NCBI GenBank assembly: GCA_001797275.1
Contig: MGOY01000031.1
Coordinates: forward strand, 20,684-84,683
Origin: Clostridiales bacterium GWF2_38_85
GTDB lineage: Bacteria > Bacillota > Clostridia > Oscillospirales > CAG-382
Direction of reading: 5' to 3'
DNA: 64,000 nucleotides
Shown here: in pieces, positions 63,159 through 64,000 of the stretch
Layout: each line of letters begins with the position of its first letter
How positions within the stretch are numbered: position 1 is the first letter of the stretch
Notes under the pieces: model-generated
Database searches by the model: none
What the model was told of the DNA's origin: nothing
Seen by the model: the letters and a program-made list of their open reading frames with translations, nothing else
Made by a program: the position numbers and the translations under genes

Positions 63159-63992
63159 TTAATCTCCGATAATTGTTTCTTCAATAATGGTATCAATTTG
63201 TGCGCGGAGTTTTGCAATTTTAGTCTTTGTAACATTTTGCGTTTCAATTAAGGCATAAATCTCATCAACAATCCGCTGTTGCTCATCAAGAGAAATGTCG
63301 AGTATCGGGAATTCCTGAATAACAATAGGAAATATGTTGGTGTTGTTACCAAGACCTTTCTTGTAAACTTCAATAAGATATTGAAAATATGACGTTCTAA
63401 AATAGTAGTATGCAAATTCCGGATTATAGTCCTTCAAGCGGATACGCATAGTGAAGTCGGCAAATATACCTTGAATATCCTCGTCTTGGATAAGTGCAAC
63501 TTTACCTATTGTGCCTTCTCCAGAACGTGCCAAAATAATGTCATCCTTACGCACAGTTTTCGCTTGTTTCGCAGAAGAATAATCTATAGATACAATGCTT
63601 GCACTTTCTGAATCGAATGACCAATTTTTTATCGTCGCCATTGAAATGTAGTAGAATTCACCATCGTCAGAATAATCTCTGAGTGAAACACTTGCTCCGA
63701 GTACAATTGGCTCAGCAAGAAAATGCTTGATCTTCTTATCTGTAAGATCGGTAATCTGCGACATTACGAACTCACCGGCTTTGCGATGAAATTTTGCACT
63801 GAATCGCAGATCAGGATTATTAGAGAATGCAGCATTGGAAGCCGAATACACGCGTTCGTTTCTGAGAGTTTTAAAAGTCGCGTAGTCAAAAGAAAATTCT
63901 CGAACAAAAATATCATCGATAATCATTTGTGCGGGCTTAATAGAAGGTTTAAGGTCAGCAATTCGTTTTTCAATAGGGATTATTCTCTGCAT
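63159..63992 (-). CDS. Type I restriction-modification specificity (HsdS-like) protein, possibly cut by the edge
   Basis: 277 residues are visible. It has one target-recognition domain (GASVSLRDYSDDGEFYYISMATIKNW, DDIILARSGEGTIGKVAL, YYYFRTSYFQYLIEVYKKGLGNNTNIFPI) and the following conserved helix (DISLDEQQRIVDEIYALIETQN). A full HsdS has two such domains and about 400 residues, so the N-terminal part likely lies beyond the window. It may also be the S part of a fused methylase. The frame is open to the right edge. Confidence 0.82.
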   Translation of the reverse strand: MQRIIPIEKRIADLKPSIKPAQMIIDDIFVREFSFDYATFKTLRNERVYSASNAAFSNNPDLRFSAKFHRKAGEFVMSQITDLTDKKIKHFLAEPIVLGASVSLRDYSDDGEFYYISMATIKNWSFDSESASIVSIDYSSAKQAKTVRKDDIILARSGEGTIGKVALIQDEDIQGIFADFTMRIRLKDYNPEFAYYYFRTSYFQYLIEVYKKGLGNNTNIFPIVIQEFPILDISLDEQQRIVDEIYALIETQNVTKTKIAKLRAQIDTIIEETIIGD

Positions 63993-64000
63993 AGAGGCGT

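Overview
The window is AT-rich chromosomal DNA from a low-GC Gram-positive bacterium, most likely an anaerobe of class Clostridia. Signs of this are the infC-rpmI-rplT operon with an L20-type leader, rpsU, whiA, a SpoIID/LytB-family protein, an SLH-domain surface protein, a CD1247-type acidic zinc-ribbon protein, lipoboxes on many solute-binding proteins, GGAGG ribosome binding sites and many vegetative promoters of the form TTGACA/TTGCAA-17-TATAAT. No genus can be named from the sequence alone.

Layout. Positions 1-6000 hold the 3' end of an unknown gene, a membrane-anchored GHL10 glycoside-hydrolase-like protein, a double HD/HD-GYP protein and an ECF sigma factor with a very long C-terminal extension. 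Positions 6000-12400 hold a decayed gene, an MFS transporter, an effector-binding-like protein, two unknown proteins in an operon, a DUF1450-like protein, a radical SAM DNA-repair-type protein and a hotdog thioesterase. Positions 12800-21100 are mostly housekeeping: an ArsR-type regulator, queT, a dCMP deaminase, a lipoprotein, rimI-tsaD, an isocitrate dehydrogenase-family gene, murB and whiA. A cluster of DnaA-box-like 9-mers lies between tsaD and the dehydrogenase. Positions 21100-26100 hold an orphan sugar-type binding protein, a class V aminotransferase with a DUF3343 partner, infC-rpmI-rplT and rpsU. Positions 26200-37300 hold a sodium:solute symporter and a complete peptide ABC importer with two separate binding proteins. 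Positions 37400-44200 hold small membrane proteins, an SLH protein, mgtC with a PII-like gene, an amidohydrolase, a CD1247-type gene and efp.

From about 53720 down to 44360 the minus strand carries one closely spaced series: a DUF4434 glycosidase-like gene, proB, proA, and then a run of small-molecule-modifying enzymes (two APH-type kinases, two GNAT acetyltransferases, two methyltransferases of which one is frameshifted, a zinc-ribbon protein), ending with pepQ and a 54-residue ORF. Positions 54100-60030 hold a LysM-CAP secreted protein, a repeat-containing membrane protein overlapping a SpoIID/LytB gene, an Orn/Lys/Arg decarboxylase-family gene and a threonine aldolase-type gene. Beyond tRNA-Leu(CAA) at 60176 the sequence looks like accessory DNA: short direct repeats, a methyltransferase, the wreck of a serine recombinase, then a GIY-YIG/DUF4357 gene and a type I restriction specificity subunit running to the window edge.

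Three layers are not explained by the protein genes. (1) At least six copies of a palindromic repeat, about 72-106 bp, lie between or at the ends of genes. The conserved ends read roughly AAACTAACAAATGAAT / ATTCATTTGTTAGTTT, and in four copies a central hairpin keeps its pairing while its bases change. (2) Two copies of a candidate structured RNA (10217-10316 and 15359-15464) share a variable hairpin, the constant string AGCGAGTTT, two inner hairpins and a closing helix supported by base changes. (3) The DnaA-box cluster at 17762-17879 resembles a replication origin or a DnaA-titration site. These three, with the tRNA-Leu island and the repeat protein at 55032, are the best candidates for new biology.
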